A stretch of 64,000 nt of DNA from Saccharicrinis sp963666825 (GCA_963666825.2 OY763044.2:2108001-2172000), one strand, 5' to 3'; counted from the first letter of the stretch, positions 19,901-29,198 are shown. Translations and numbers: made by a program. The notes: a model not told the origin generated them from the sequence alone.

Positions 19901-20018
19901 TTTCATTAGGAATTACTGAGGTTATAACCAGAGTTAAAACAATAGCTTTAAATAAAGCCAAATTTGATTTCCATATTCTGTTCCATATGGAAATCAATGC
20001 ATCACTTTGTTTTTTCAT
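16977..20018 (-). CDS. SusC-like TonB-dependent outer-membrane transporter
   Basis: 1013 residues with an atypically long N-terminal signal region (about 1-44). It is followed by a carboxypeptidase-regulatory-like (CarbopepD_reg) domain (GVIKGNVKDASGEVIIGATV onward, about 51-130), a plug domain with a TonB-box-like stretch and the SusC signature (IEVLKDASSTAIYGSRGANGV), and a 22-strand barrel ending in NFEF. It imports oligosaccharides across the outer membrane using TonB energy, paired with the downstream SusD. It is transcribed divergently from the HTCS at 20435 across a 416-base regulatory region. No anti-sigma-binding STN domain is present, consistent with HTCS rather than ECF-sigma control. 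Confidence 0.96.
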   Translation of the reverse strand: MKKQSDALISIWNRIWKSNLALFKAIVLTLVITSVIPNESIYAGAIVQDGGVIKGNVKDASGEVIIGATVVVKGTTIGTITDVDGNYTLTNVPTGATIVFSFIGMKTQEIPQSGKAVINVTLENESIGLDEVVAIGYGVVKKSDLTGSVASVKSEDIAANPTSNALETLQGRVSGIDLTQSSGKAGAGVSIQMRGERSLNASNAPLVMVDGVAYGSTVDINPSDIESIEVLKDASSTAIYGSRGANGVILITTKKGKEGKAKVSLNAYYSFNNLKTMPEFMNASQYADLKREVARANGIWNSTSDDINALGSQQIEYLNAGYSADWFDLVLQDGYTQNYELAMRGNNEKTNYSLSFGIQDQQGLLKTADHYNRYSGRLSVDHKLSKNIKVGASVVYTYKDQDDRNASFWNISKYEPIAKPFNDDGSINLYPIADRSDVLSPLADNVDGAVINNTTSNRFFGIGYFDWTIVDNLFFKSTIGIDQSNSTNGYFNSEQTTTTAEAYSESGATLKSSRGLTWENTLNYNLDLSDKHNFNFLAGTSTIANHSEEYTLYGRNQPLDMLQNYALETATDNVQISSELTENQLASFFGRVNYKFDERFLLTATVRADGSSVLAEGNKWGYFPSVAAGWRINQERWMADMSAISNLKLRVSWGQSGQSGIDPYSTQASLGNTTYAWTEGNSETGAYGYYPSTISNPDLKWETTTVFDVGVDFGLLNNRISGSVDFYKSVTSDILMPRLLPSTSGFSSVMQNIGETEGTGIDATISTLNVKGNDFQWSTDMNFAWNQNEITKLSDGVTQDVGNSWFVGEAISVYYDYDKIGIWQTEEADQAAAMDDSNPGEIKVRDVDGDGEISDEDRVVYNRSPKVTLGMTNRFSYKNFDLSFFVYGRFGHTIKYQYYDAWRPGSQENDPDVNYWTPENPTNDFPRPISGSVNYKSTLQLTKGDFFKVKDITFAYNLPQSILGRWGISRLKFYMTLKNHFVFSGLDNYDPERGGSISYPLTKQTVFGVNFEF

Positions 20019-20162
20019 AAAAAATAGATTTTTGAAATATTAGAATTATAATTTTTCCAACATGTATGTAAGGCTGAAATAGATTCCTAAAACACTATCA
20101 AGTCATATCTTAAATAATACCTTGAATAACCGATACAATTATATTTAGGAATTTTAACATTT

Positions 20163-20371
20163 GAGGTGGGCATATTACAATTACAAAAGGGTACAATTAC
20201 ATATACAACAACCGATCATTTATAAGAAAATTCACCGATCATCAGTAAAATCAAGGCATATTCCTCTCGATATACAACTTCACTCAATAATATCTTAACA
20301 ACGGAACAATAGGTCTATATACCAACATGTTACAAGTGGGTCATTTTACCTTATATATGGGGTCATTTTAC
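20163..20371. promoter_or_regulatory. Candidate HTCS operator repeats between susC and HTCS
   Basis: Three repeat sets lie in the divergent region. GGGTCATTTTAC occurs twice, at 20338-20349 and 20360-20371, exactly 22 bases apart, and a related GGTGGGCATATTAC lies at about 20165. ACCGATCAT occurs at 20211-20219 and 20234-20242, 23 bases apart. TACAATTACA occurs at 20176-20185 and 20192-20201. Spacing of about two helical turns is what a dimeric AraC-type output domain of an HTCS would need. The rest of the 20019-20434 gap is AT-rich without a gene. Confidence 0.5.
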
Positions 20372-20434
20372 AAGTAAAATATATTTAACAGCTTTTTATA
20401 ATCTTTTTGTTACAGACGGTTGTAATTTTATGAA

Positions 20435-23400
20435 ATGAAAAAAATCAAAGTCATTTTTATTGCGCTACTCTTATCAAGTACAGTTACTTTATTTGGGGAG
20501 GATAATTACAAGGTATCCTCTATTAAACAGTATTTTGTTGAGGATGGTCTTTCTCACAATCTGATAAATGAAATTATTCAAGGAAATAAAGGTTTTATCT
20601 GGATAGCAACATATAATGGACTTTGTAAATTTGATGGATATTCTTTTACTCAATATTTACCTCAACCATCTGATTCTATTTTCTCAAAAAACAACAGAAT
20701 AGATAAAATTACACAAGATAAATACGGAAGAATCTGGACTCAGTCACTAGTATTTAGTCCCAAAGTCACTTGTTTTAATCCTTCAACACATAAGTTCTGG
20801 GGTAAAGAATTATTAAACAAAAAATCATTACGGGATTTCCAGTTAACGAAGATTGAACCCACAAAATCCGGACTTGTTTGGTTATTATCAGAAACCAATG
20901 GTTGCATTTGTATTGCTGATACTAATTATACGCTCATTGAGTTTAATGAAAATGAAAATAACCTAAACGCAAAGGCTGTTTATAATGTAATAGAAGACAG
21001 AGACCATAACACCTGGCTTCTTACCGACAATGGAATTATAAAATTCATTGACAATGACCTGAGTAATCCTAAGTGTTATTTCAATATAGAAACAAATAAT
21101 TCATTGGAATTTTATTCGTGCATTGAGTTTGATGATGAAATTTGGTTTGGAGGCTCGTTAGGAATTATAGCAAAATATTCGAAAGCAGAAGGTACATTTA
21201 AAACTCAAAAATTACCTGTAGACAGCAATATATTTAATCTTTACTTACTTAAAGATCACAAAATATTAGCCGCATCCAATAAATCTGAGTTTTGCACTGT
21301 ACAGCGTTTTACATCAGAAACAGAATTATTTAATTCAAACAAGATTAATGTTAATAGTATTAATCCGATAACAGTAACTAACGGTACTCAGTTTTGGTTT
21401 TACCATAATAACACCACTGGAATATTCCAATTTGATGTTGCATCTAAACAATTTAAATACTTTCCGGTAAAAGAAACCAGTCAAGAAAAATTAAAAAACC
21501 AAACAACTCCTTTGGTTCTTACTGACAAAAACGGACAAGTATGGGTTCAACCTCGTGAAGGGGCTTTTTCTTTTTACGATCAGGAATTAAACAAGCTAAT
21601 ACCATTAAAACCTCATCTAAATAATAATTCATACAATACTTTTTCAAACAAATTTCACGCTGTTGTTTTTGATGAACAAAATAATTTATGGTACAACAGC
21701 TACGCAACCGGATTAGGCGAAATTGTATTTAGCAACAACCGTTTCAAATCATTTCAGCTAAAAAATAATAAGGATGTTATTAGCAATGACATCAGGGCTA
21801 TTTACCAGCTAAAAGACAGCTCAATATGGATCTCCAACAAAAAAGAACAGATTTCAATACTTGATAAAGACCTTAATTATATTGGGCAACTGTCAATGAA
21901 TGGTGAAATAACAAACAAAACCTTTTGGACAAAATCTGCTTACAATTTTCTTGAGGATTCTGAAAACAATATCTGGGTTGCAACTCGTGGTGATGGCATA
22001 TACAAACTTGTTCCAAAAATAAAAACACATACATACGATGTTATTCACTTTATGCATAATCCTAAAGACATATATAGTTTAAGTAATAACGATGTTTACT
22101 CTATTTATGAGGATAGTAACAACAGAATATGGTTTGGAACTTTAGAAGGCATAAACCTACTAGATAACTCTGAAGATAAAGTCAAATTCATTAACCATAA
22201 CAATAAGCTAAATATCCCATTATCTAAAGTAGGTAAACGAATTCGGTGTATAACAGAATTACCCAATGGACTTATCTGCGTTGGCTCCATGGAAGGATTT
22301 TACATTTTAGACCCAAATACAAATGATTATAAAAACATTAAATGGAGATCCTATGAAAACCAATTAATCAATAATCAAGGCCTTGTGTGTAATGATATTA
22401 TGGACATCTGTACAACAAGTAAAAATGAAATATTTCTTGCAACATCCTACGGTGGTATATCTAAAATTGATTCAGTGGATAATTTAGGATACCCTGTTTC
22501 TTTTAAAACTTATACAAAACAAAACGGACTTCCTTCAAATAACACCCTATCTCTGTTAGAAGACTTAGATGGTAAAATATGGATAAGTACAGATTTCCAA
22601 CTCTCTCGTTTTAATCCTGAAAATGAAACCTTTGAAGTTTTCCCTGAAATAAAGACTCAGACAAACTGGAATAACTTTTCTGAAGCAACAAAATATCGTT
22701 TAAACTCTGGAGAAATATTATTTGGATATTCTGACGGGATTATACATTTTAATCCTAAAAACATTGAAACCAATCAATATTCCCCATATTTATCTCTTGC
22801 CAACTTTAAAATATTCAATCAAAAAGGCCCGTATCACAATCAAACTCCTCTTTACAAGGATATAGATAACATACAACATATTAAACTTTCGCATAGTGAG
22901 AACTTTTTTAATATTGGATATGCCGCCTTGGATTTCAAAGATTCTAAGAACATTAAATATGCTTATAAACTGGAAGGATTTGACAATTATTGGAATTATG
23001 TAGATAAGCAACGAACTGCTATTTACACAAATGTACCTAAAGGAGACTACGTATTTAAGGTTAAATCAACCAATAGCCAGGGAGTCTGGGCCAATAATCA
23101 AAGAATACTACATATTACCGTTTTACCTTCGTTTTGGGAAAGTACATTGGCTTATATTATATATATAATCATTATTCTATTCATATTACTTACAATTAAT
23201 TACACTCTACTAACCATTTACAAGTTAAGATCGAACATAAATATTGAAAAGAAAATGTCTGGATTAAGACAAAAGTTTTTCATAGATATTTCCCACGAAA
23301 TACGAACCCCATTAACGATGATTACGGCTCCTATCGAGTACTTAATAAATGACTCAAACACCCCGGAAAGAGTTAAAAATCAATTGAACTATGTAGCACA

Positions 23401-24811
23401 AAGTTCATCACGAATGTTAAGGCTGGTAAACCAGATTTTAGATTTCCGTAAGGTACAAGAACTTAAATTACAAGTCTCTGAAGTAGAAATAGGAAACTAT
23501 GTTAAGGATATTTGTAACGATTTTGTTGAAATTGCCCATGAACAGGATATTACCTTTTCATTTGAAAATAATGCTGAGGGAATAAAAATTTGGGTTGATC
23601 TTAACAGTCTGGAAAAGATCCTGATGAACTTACTTTCTAACGCATTTAAATATACACCTAAGGGTAAATCAATTAATGTAAGTGTTTTTAATGACGATAA
23701 GAGCTTAACTATTAATATTAACGATGAAGGTATTGGAATTTCTAAAAATGTAATAAGCAAGTTATTTACCCGTTTCGTTTCGTTTAGCAACGATGAAAAT
23801 AAACCTAGTACCGGTATTGGTTTATCAATAGTTAAAGAAGAAGCTGATAAACACAATGCTAAAGTTACAGTTCAAAGTGAACCCGGAAAAGGAAGTACAT
23901 TTTCTATTCAGTTTAAAACTGGTAAAAATCATTTTCCTGGCGACATAGAGTTTCTTAATAACATACCAACTAAAAACCTACCACCAGAAGAATCTCAAAA
24001 ACAACCTAATTCAGATATCAATAAAAACAGAGATGATAGAAATACAGTTCTTATTGTAGAGGATGACGAGGAACTAAGATCTTTCATTAAAAACATACTT
24101 GAACAATCTTATGATATAATACAGGCCGAAGATGGAGAAGCCGGCTTCAACATAGCCATTGATAAATGTCCTGATTTTATTATAAGTGACATCATGATGC
24201 CTAAATTGAATGGTATTGAGCTTCTTAAAAAACTCAGAGATGATATAAAAACCAGTCATATACCCATCATTCTATTAACAGCAAAAACCAATAACGAAAG
24301 CAAACTTGAAGGTTTAACATACGGAGCCGACGATTATATTACCAAGCCATTCAGTGTTCCATATTTTAAAGCAAGGATTGAAAATCTTTTACTACAACGA
24401 AAGAGATTACATGAAATATTTACACAAGGAGACAAAGCTAATTTCAAAGATTTTAATCCTAAACCGTTTCTGGTTACAAATCAGGATGAAGTCATTATGG
24501 AAAAATTAATCCGAACTATTGAGGAAAACATGGATAATAGTGAATTCTCAATTGAAGATTTAGCATCTGAAGTTGGGTTGAACAGAACAACAATGTTTTA
24601 CAAAGTTAAAGGCTTAACAGGTAAATCTCCAGTTGAATTCGTAAGAGACATTCGTTTAAAACGATCTGCGCAATTAATAACAGATAGTCAGCTTCTTATA
24701 AAGGAAATAGCCTTTATAACAGGCTTTCAGGATCTTAAATATTTTGGAAAGTGTTTTAAAAAGAAATTCGAAATGACACCTATGGAATATAGAAAGAATA
24801 ACTTAAAATAG
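20435..24811 (+). CDS. Hybrid two-component system regulator (beta-propeller HTCS)
   Basis: 1458 residues. Signal peptide about 1-21; periplasmic sensor of two seven-bladed Reg_prop propellers (repeated 'G.IWIAT.NGL' type blades) and a Y_Y_Y domain (about 800-890); transmembrane segment about 905-930; HisKA with His954 in DISHEIRTP; HATPase with NLLSNAFKYTPKG near 1063 and DEGIGI; receiver with Asp1252 in ISDIMMPK; AraC DNA-binding domain about 1370-1455. It senses a released oligosaccharide in the periplasm and activates the PUL by binding DNA from the membrane. It is divergent from susC, so the pectin-type locus 5963-20018 is the expected target. Confidence 0.96.
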   Translation: MKKIKVIFIALLLSSTVTLFGEDNYKVSSIKQYFVEDGLSHNLINEIIQGNKGFIWIATYNGLCKFDGYSFTQYLPQPSDSIFSKNNRIDKITQDKYGRIWTQSLVFSPKVTCFNPSTHKFWGKELLNKKSLRDFQLTKIEPTKSGLVWLLSETNGCICIADTNYTLIEFNENENNLNAKAVYNVIEDRDHNTWLLTDNGIIKFIDNDLSNPKCYFNIETNNSLEFYSCIEFDDEIWFGGSLGIIAKYSKAEGTFKTQKLPVDSNIFNLYLLKDHKILAASNKSEFCTVQRFTSETELFNSNKINVNSINPITVTNGTQFWFYHNNTTGIFQFDVASKQFKYFPVKETSQEKLKNQTTPLVLTDKNGQVWVQPREGAFSFYDQELNKLIPLKPHLNNNSYNTFSNKFHAVVFDEQNNLWYNSYATGLGEIVFSNNRFKSFQLKNNKDVISNDIRAIYQLKDSSIWISNKKEQISILDKDLNYIGQLSMNGEITNKTFWTKSAYNFLEDSENNIWVATRGDGIYKLVPKIKTHTYDVIHFMHNPKDIYSLSNNDVYSIYEDSNNRIWFGTLEGINLLDNSEDKVKFINHNNKLNIPLSKVGKRIRCITELPNGLICVGSMEGFYILDPNTNDYKNIKWRSYENQLINNQGLVCNDIMDICTTSKNEIFLATSYGGISKIDSVDNLGYPVSFKTYTKQNGLPSNNTLSLLEDLDGKIWISTDFQLSRFNPENETFEVFPEIKTQTNWNNFSEATKYRLNSGEILFGYSDGIIHFNPKNIETNQYSPYLSLANFKIFNQKGPYHNQTPLYKDIDNIQHIKLSHSENFFNIGYAALDFKDSKNIKYAYKLEGFDNYWNYVDKQRTAIYTNVPKGDYVFKVKSTNSQGVWANNQRILHITVLPSFWESTLAYIIYIIIILFILLTINYTLLTIYKLRSNINIEKKMSGLRQKFFIDISHEIRTPLTMITAPIEYLINDSNTPERVKNQLNYVAQSSSRMLRLVNQILDFRKVQELKLQVSEVEIGNYVKDICNDFVEIAHEQDITFSFENNAEGIKIWVDLNSLEKILMNLLSNAFKYTPKGKSINVSVFNDDKSLTININDEGIGISKNVISKLFTRFVSFSNDENKPSTGIGLSIVKEEADKHNAKVTVQSEPGKGSTFSIQFKTGKNHFPGDIEFLNNIPTKNLPPEESQKQPNSDINKNRDDRNTVLIVEDDEELRSFIKNILEQSYDIIQAEDGEAGFNIAIDKCPDFIISDIMMPKLNGIELLKKLRDDIKTSHIPIILLTAKTNNESKLEGLTYGADDYITKPFSVPYFKARIENLLLQRKRLHEIFTQGDKANFKDFNPKPFLVTNQDEVIMEKLIRTIEENMDNSEFSIEDLASEVGLNRTTMFYKVKGLTGKSPVEFVRDIRLKRSAQLITDSQLLIKEIAFITGFQDLKYFGKCFKKKFEMTPMEYRKNNLK

Positions 24812-24850
24812 GTAGTATTCGATAGGCTGATATTCTGAACCTAAAACAAA

Positions 24851-24890
24851 AAAAGAACAGAAAGTAATATTTAAAACCCTCTGTTCTTTT
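24851..24890. terminator. Bidirectional terminator after HTCS
   Basis: A perfect 11-bp inverted repeat AAAAGAACAGA (24851-24861) / TCTGTTCTTTT (24880-24890), with T runs available on either strand, 40 bases beyond the HTCS stop. Confidence 0.7.
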
Positions 24891-25061
24891 AATTATTGTT
24901 GAAATAGTACTTCAGAAGTTTGATCTACTGAAACACCATATTCTCTTAATTAAATTTTCATAACCATATTTTCAAAAAAACGAGCTAATTAAATAACATC
25001 TTCAATTGACACTACATTTTCTTAATCTACAGAATTATTTAAATGTTCTTTTGTATGGTGG

Positions 25062-25380
25062 TTAATTCATAAACAGCTTAACAACATGAGCTACACCATC
25101 CTCATCATTTGACAAAGTTACAAAATCAGATACTTTTTTAACCTGGTCCTGCGCATCGCCATAGCAACACCAAAACCTGCAAATTCAATCATGGTTAAAT
25201 CGTTGAATCCATCTCCACAAGCCAACATCTCTTCGCGAGTATAACCAGTGTGATCCAATAAAATCTGCAGCGATTGTGCTTTATCAATATTCAAAGGATT
25301 TAATTCTAAAAAGAAAGGTTCGCTACGGTAAACATTCATTTCACGATTAAACTGCGCTTTCATTTCTGTCTTAATCATTA
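25062..25380 (-). pseudogene. Truncated, frameshifted copy of the Cof-type HAD phosphatase
   Basis: The region is very similar at base level to the last third of the intact HAD gene at 32634-33440 (identical blocks such as CATGAGCTACACCATCCTC). It begins near the FNREMN motif; the 5' two-thirds are missing. One base is lost at about 25160 (gcgcatcgcc against gggcatttgcc), which shifts the frame after GFGVAMA, so the normal end VKQVSDFVTLSNDEDGVAHVV is only readable in another frame, ending at the TTA complement 25062-25064. GDGFND, the metal-binding HAD motif, is still intact. Both copies lie next to an HTCS gene, which suggests a segmental duplication followed by decay. Confidence 0.85.
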
Positions 25381-25770
25381 GTTACACATCTATACTCCCC
25401 TCCTAAATTATCTTTATCTATTCTTTAAAAATTACACTCGAAATAGTACACTTTATATGTTAGATTACCAGACATTTAACTAGTGTAAAAAAGTTAATCT
25501 AACTTAAATTTAGTTTAATCAATGCATAACAAATAACTCAACTATATTCAATTATTGACTTAAGGAGTTCTATAAATCAAGACACCTTTATATTTCGGCA
25601 TTTAAATACTTATATTGATCAAATAAAACTTTAGGCAAATAGTTAAAATATTACTTTTGAATTAAAAGACCAAAAAGTCTTTTTTTAGAATATTATTATT
25701 CTAATTATCTCAGCTTGCACACAAACTAATAGTTGTAAGCGATGTATAATTCTAAATTTTCCTTAGAAAA

Positions 25771-26346
25771 ATGAAAAAGTATATTACGACAGGAATATTA
25801 TTAATGATTTGTTTAACTAGTTTTTCCCGTAGTACAAACCAGATCAGTTTTTTTGTATTAGTATTAAAAGAGCGAACAGTAGGAATATGCACAACTGATG
25901 TTGGCTACAAAACCCTATCAATGCCCTATAATGTAAAATATATAGTAAAGGAAAAAATACTGGATGTATATAAGAAGAAGGAAAGCTCATCACTATCAAA
26001 CACATTAAGAATTATAGAATTAACTCTGAATCCATGTGACTATGTTGTTATTTATAAAGTAACATTTAAAGAAGAATACTGTGAAAAGCGAGATAAATAC
26101 TTTGCATTTAGCACCAGCGACGAATCAAAAAAAGATGAGTTAATAGCTAAAAAAATTAGTCCCCCACTCTTGAAAGATAAATACCAAAGTCATGAAATAG
26201 TTGAAGTTATTCAACCTTGGTCCCCAGAAGAGCCTGGCTTTATTCAACAAATTAACTACAGCATTATCAAATACCTTAAAGAAAATGGTGAAAATGATCT
26301 GGAAAAGGAATACAAAAAAAGTACTGCCATAGGGATTAGAAACTAA
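25771..26346 (+). CDS. Secreted protein of unknown function
   Basis: 191 residues. There is a signal peptide at about 1-20 (MKKYITTGILLMICLTSFS), then a mixed alpha/beta protein with two conserved-looking cysteines (ICTTD, NPCDY) and a further Cys in EEYCEKRDKY. It ends in a charged helix (LKENGENDLEKEYKK). No family was recognised. It stands alone, with a weak hairpin (AAAAGAC/GTCTTTT, 25664-25683) upstream and no obvious partner. Codon use is AT-rich like its neighbours. The strong signal peptide and uninterrupted frame support a real gene. Confidence 0.55.
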   Translation: MKKYITTGILLMICLTSFSRSTNQISFFVLVLKERTVGICTTDVGYKTLSMPYNVKYIVKEKILDVYKKKESSSLSNTLRIIELTLNPCDYVVIYKVTFKEEYCEKRDKYFAFSTSDESKKDELIAKKISPPLLKDKYQSHEIVEVIQPWSPEEPGFIQQINYSIIKYLKENGENDLEKEYKKSTAIGIRN

Positions 26347-26709
26347 AAAATACTCTTTTAACTACTTACGTAAAAAATACATTATGAAATATATATTACT
26401 TTTACTTTGTGTTCTATGATACTAAGCCTCTATTTCCCACCTAGTAGGTTTACTTACATAACCTTGCCATCAATTTACATTTTTAACAATTTAAAAGAGA
26501 TTTAAATTACTTTTTCAGTGTTTAATTTTTCTTACAACAATTAAAGCTACTACGACCCTATCTTCAAATTCCTAAAGAGTAAGATTCACTTCTTTCTTTT
26601 ACAAATTCTGTACGACATGGGATTTTAGGTATCCCTAAAATGTGCTCACAATTGTTTTTAGAAAAAAATGCTTGAGCTAGTTTTTTATTTGTGGTATCTT
26701 TTAATAAAA
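26347..26709. other. Gene-free stretch with a possible signal-peptide stub
   Basis: The only coding-like piece is a 12-codon frame at 26384-26419 reading MKYILLLLCVL then stop. It looks like the beginning of a secreted or lipoprotein gene cut off by a stop; no continuation in any frame was seen. The rest is AT-rich with no repeats. Confidence 0.3.
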
Positions 26710-27036
26710 ATGACTGATTTTATAAAAAAACATTGTGAACCTTGCAGAGGTGGTATTCCACCCTTAACTAAGAAAGAGATCAAAGAAAGAATAGTTCATC
26801 TGGAAGAATGGGAGGTCAAAGATAATCATCATTTAATAAGATCATTTGCTTTTCCGAACTTTAAATCAGCTCTTGATTTTATTAATAAGGTTGGTCAACT
26901 GGCTGAAGAGGAAAATCATCATCCTGAGTTCTGCTTTACATGGGGAAAAGTAACGATATCAATTTGGACTCATAAAATTGATGGTTTACATGATAATGAT
27001 TTCATTTTAGCTGCTAAAATAAATATACTGGTATAA
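26710..27036 (+). CDS. phhB: Pterin-4a-carbinolamine dehydratase
   Basis: 108 residues from the ATG at 26710; the frame extends upstream to 26668 but those 14 residues are not part of the family. It has the PCD signature: EEENHHPEF followed by WTHKIDGLHDND, with the two histidines and the Trp/His-Asp of the active site. It dehydrates 4a-hydroxytetrahydropterin back to quinonoid dihydropterin, supporting aromatic amino-acid hydroxylases. In bacteria without such hydroxylases the family has been linked to folate or molybdopterin metabolism. An N-terminal extension with two Cys (HCEPCRGG) is often seen in this group. No partner gene is adjacent. Confidence 0.9.
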   Translation: MTDFIKKHCEPCRGGIPPLTKKEIKERIVHLEEWEVKDNHHLIRSFAFPNFKSALDFINKVGQLAEEENHHPEFCFTWGKVTISIWTHKIDGLHDNDFILAAKINILV

Positions 27037-27244
27037 GTATTCTTAATATCTTCATGATCCTTAATTAAAGGATAAAAATATATGAGAATACAAGGTTTCC
27101 TTCATATTCTCATATTAACCTTAAACTTTCAAGAAGAATGTTTGATACAAAGTATTTAATACAAAATTTTAAACTATAGTTATCGAGATAACAATCAAAC
27201 AAATAGTTAAGATAACATCTAAGTATCAATAGTCGATTCCTTAT

Positions 27245-27270
27245 ATAAAAAATGCAGCCGAAGCTGCATC
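27245..27270 (-). terminator. Intrinsic terminator of the PL1 gene
   Basis: Minus strand: ATGCAGC-TTCG-GCTGCAT followed by TTTTTATA. A 7-bp stem capped by a UUCG tetraloop gives an unusually stable hairpin directly after the PL1 stop. Confidence 0.8.
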
Positions 27271-27281
27271 TCTTATTATAA

Positions 27282-28967
27282 TTATAAACTGTTCAGTGTT
27301 TCTTTGTTGTTTTTAAGATCTTTCCAATTCACTTTTTTCTTAGGATTAATACCATTGATGTATTTCTCAATATTTGTATATCCATCTCCATTTATATCTC
27401 CATTGGCATCAGATGCATCATTAGGATTTAAACCATATTTCTTTTCCCATGCATCAGGCATTCCATCCATATCGGTATCAATACGAGGTTCTCCCTTATA
27501 TTCAGGATAGCCACCAACTTGTCTTATATCTGTAATGATACCTTTTTTCCACGAATCAGCTTCTAAACCTTTTCTGTACTTATATTGGTATAAGTCGTTA
27601 ATTTCAGTATAATCAGATTCATCTATTTTACCGCTTCGAACTTGTTTAACTATTCTGGTATCAACAGCATCTCTTTTAGGAAGAGTAGCTCCAACGTTAT
27701 TTAAAACATATTCATAAGCATCTTTGGTATCCATGATGTTGACATACGGCATAATGAAACGTTTTGATGATCTTATTTGAGCTAAATATTCGCCAGCTCC
27801 GTCCATGGTTTCTATCTGAATACCTTTCCAGTTATTATTGGTGATTTCAGGGTATCCTTCCATGATATTTCCTTCTACCCATATTTTACCATAAATTTTT
27901 GTTCCATTTATTTCATAGCGCGACTCTGGTTTCATCAAACGGTGTCCTACCGGTGCATCTTTGGGTGTTACGGGACCCGGTTTGTAGTAGTTGTTGATTA
28001 ACTGATAACGCGATGAAAAATCTCCTCCATCAGTTGTACGTTTTGACCAGTTATGAATAACATTATTTACCATATTAAAACCACCATTCATACCTACAGA
28101 AGGATTCCTTCCTGTATTATTAGCCCATAAATTTCTTGCGAACATACAGTTCTGTCCACCAATTGTACTACCTAAGGAGTGTCCGTAAGTATCCAAAGCT
28201 TCAGAGAAGATACTATTCTGAATAGTAATGTTAACCGTCGAATATTTATGACGTCTTGCTTTAGGATTATCTTCATCATCACAGAACATATGGCGATAAA
28301 GACTCATATTTTCGTCTAATCCCCATGATGCTGAAACGTGGTCGATCATGATGTTTCCTACAGGGTTTCCACCAACAGCATCCCCATCTGCACGGCGTCC
28401 TACCCAAGTATCACCTCTGCGAAAACGCATATGGCGAATAACTATATCGTGTGTATTAAGGCAAAAAGTTTCTCCTGCAACACACACTCCGTCACCTGGA
28501 GCTGTTTGTCCGGCAATAGTAATATAAGGGGCATCAATATTAATAGGACGATTCAGTTTTATTATTCCGGCCACATTAAACACAACCATTCTTGCTCCAC
28601 CTGCTTCACATGCTTCACGCAAAGTTCCTGGACCACTATCTGCCAGGCTTGTAACAACATAAACTTTACCGCCTCGTCCACCAAAACTATACATACCACC
28701 TCCTTCGGCACCTGGAAACACGGGAATATCAGCTTGAGGTAAATCGTCAGAGCGTCTGGCCCATTGATTATAAGCTTTACCATTCTGCATGTCTTCATAA
28801 ACTTTAGGCCATGCTTTTTCCCAGGCTTGGATTCGTAATGTTTTCCATGCGGCTTCTAAAGAATCTACCGTTGCTCGCACAGAATCTCCATTTGGATATT
28901 GAGCACTTGATTTCTGATAAAAAGAAAACAGTATTGCTATTGTCAAAATTGCTTTTAAAATTTTCAT
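27282..28967 (-). CDS. PL1-family secreted pectate lyase
   Basis: 561 residues with a signal peptide ending at SAQ23. A right-handed beta-helix core (about 80-390) starts with PVFPGAEGGGMYSFGGRGG and contains IRHMRFRRGD and IMIDHVSASWGLDE, typical of Bacteroidota PL1 pectate lyases. The C-terminus (about 496-540) carries DTDMDGMPDAWE and DANGDINGDGYTNIE, calcium-binding thrombospondin-3/dockerin-like loops. The enzyme cleaves polygalacturonate by beta-elimination with Ca2+, giving unsaturated oligogalacturonides that the GH105 at 12487 could process. Its gene follows the TPR-HTCS in the same direction and has candidate operator repeats in between. Confidence 0.9.
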   Translation of the reverse strand: MKILKAILTIAILFSFYQKSSAQYPNGDSVRATVDSLEAAWKTLRIQAWEKAWPKVYEDMQNGKAYNQWARRSDDLPQADIPVFPGAEGGGMYSFGGRGGKVYVVTSLADSGPGTLREACEAGGARMVVFNVAGIIKLNRPINIDAPYITIAGQTAPGDGVCVAGETFCLNTHDIVIRHMRFRRGDTWVGRRADGDAVGGNPVGNIMIDHVSASWGLDENMSLYRHMFCDDEDNPKARRHKYSTVNITIQNSIFSEALDTYGHSLGSTIGGQNCMFARNLWANNTGRNPSVGMNGGFNMVNNVIHNWSKRTTDGGDFSSRYQLINNYYKPGPVTPKDAPVGHRLMKPESRYEINGTKIYGKIWVEGNIMEGYPEITNNNWKGIQIETMDGAGEYLAQIRSSKRFIMPYVNIMDTKDAYEYVLNNVGATLPKRDAVDTRIVKQVRSGKIDESDYTEINDLYQYKYRKGLEADSWKKGIITDIRQVGGYPEYKGEPRIDTDMDGMPDAWEKKYGLNPNDASDANGDINGDGYTNIEKYINGINPKKKVNWKDLKNNKETLNSL

Positions 28968-29060
28968 GAATTACAGATTTATAAAAATAATTGTATTGAA
29001 TTCTTAATCTGTAAAACTTCCGAAACAAAAAGTCTGACCACAGATTTAAGAATACACAAA

Positions 29061-29126
29061 ACAACCCAAAAAAGACAAGAACAACCCCTGCAATCGGGGA
29101 CAAAGATGTGGGCACATCGGGACAAA
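29061..29126. promoter_or_regulatory. Candidate HTCS operator repeats upstream of PL1
   Basis: ACAACCC occurs at 29061-29067 and 29081-29087 (20 bases apart). ATCGGGGACAAA at 29093-29104 is repeated as ATCGGGACAAA at 29116-29126 (23 bases apart). They lie 94-160 bases upstream of the PL1 start and just downstream of the HTCS stop, which fits binding of the adjacent AraC output domain. Confidence 0.45.
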
Positions 29127-29198
29127 CAACAGAAATTAGTAAGTTTTCACAAAGCTCAGATTAGCACCTACACATATGATATACAAATAATTACAAAT

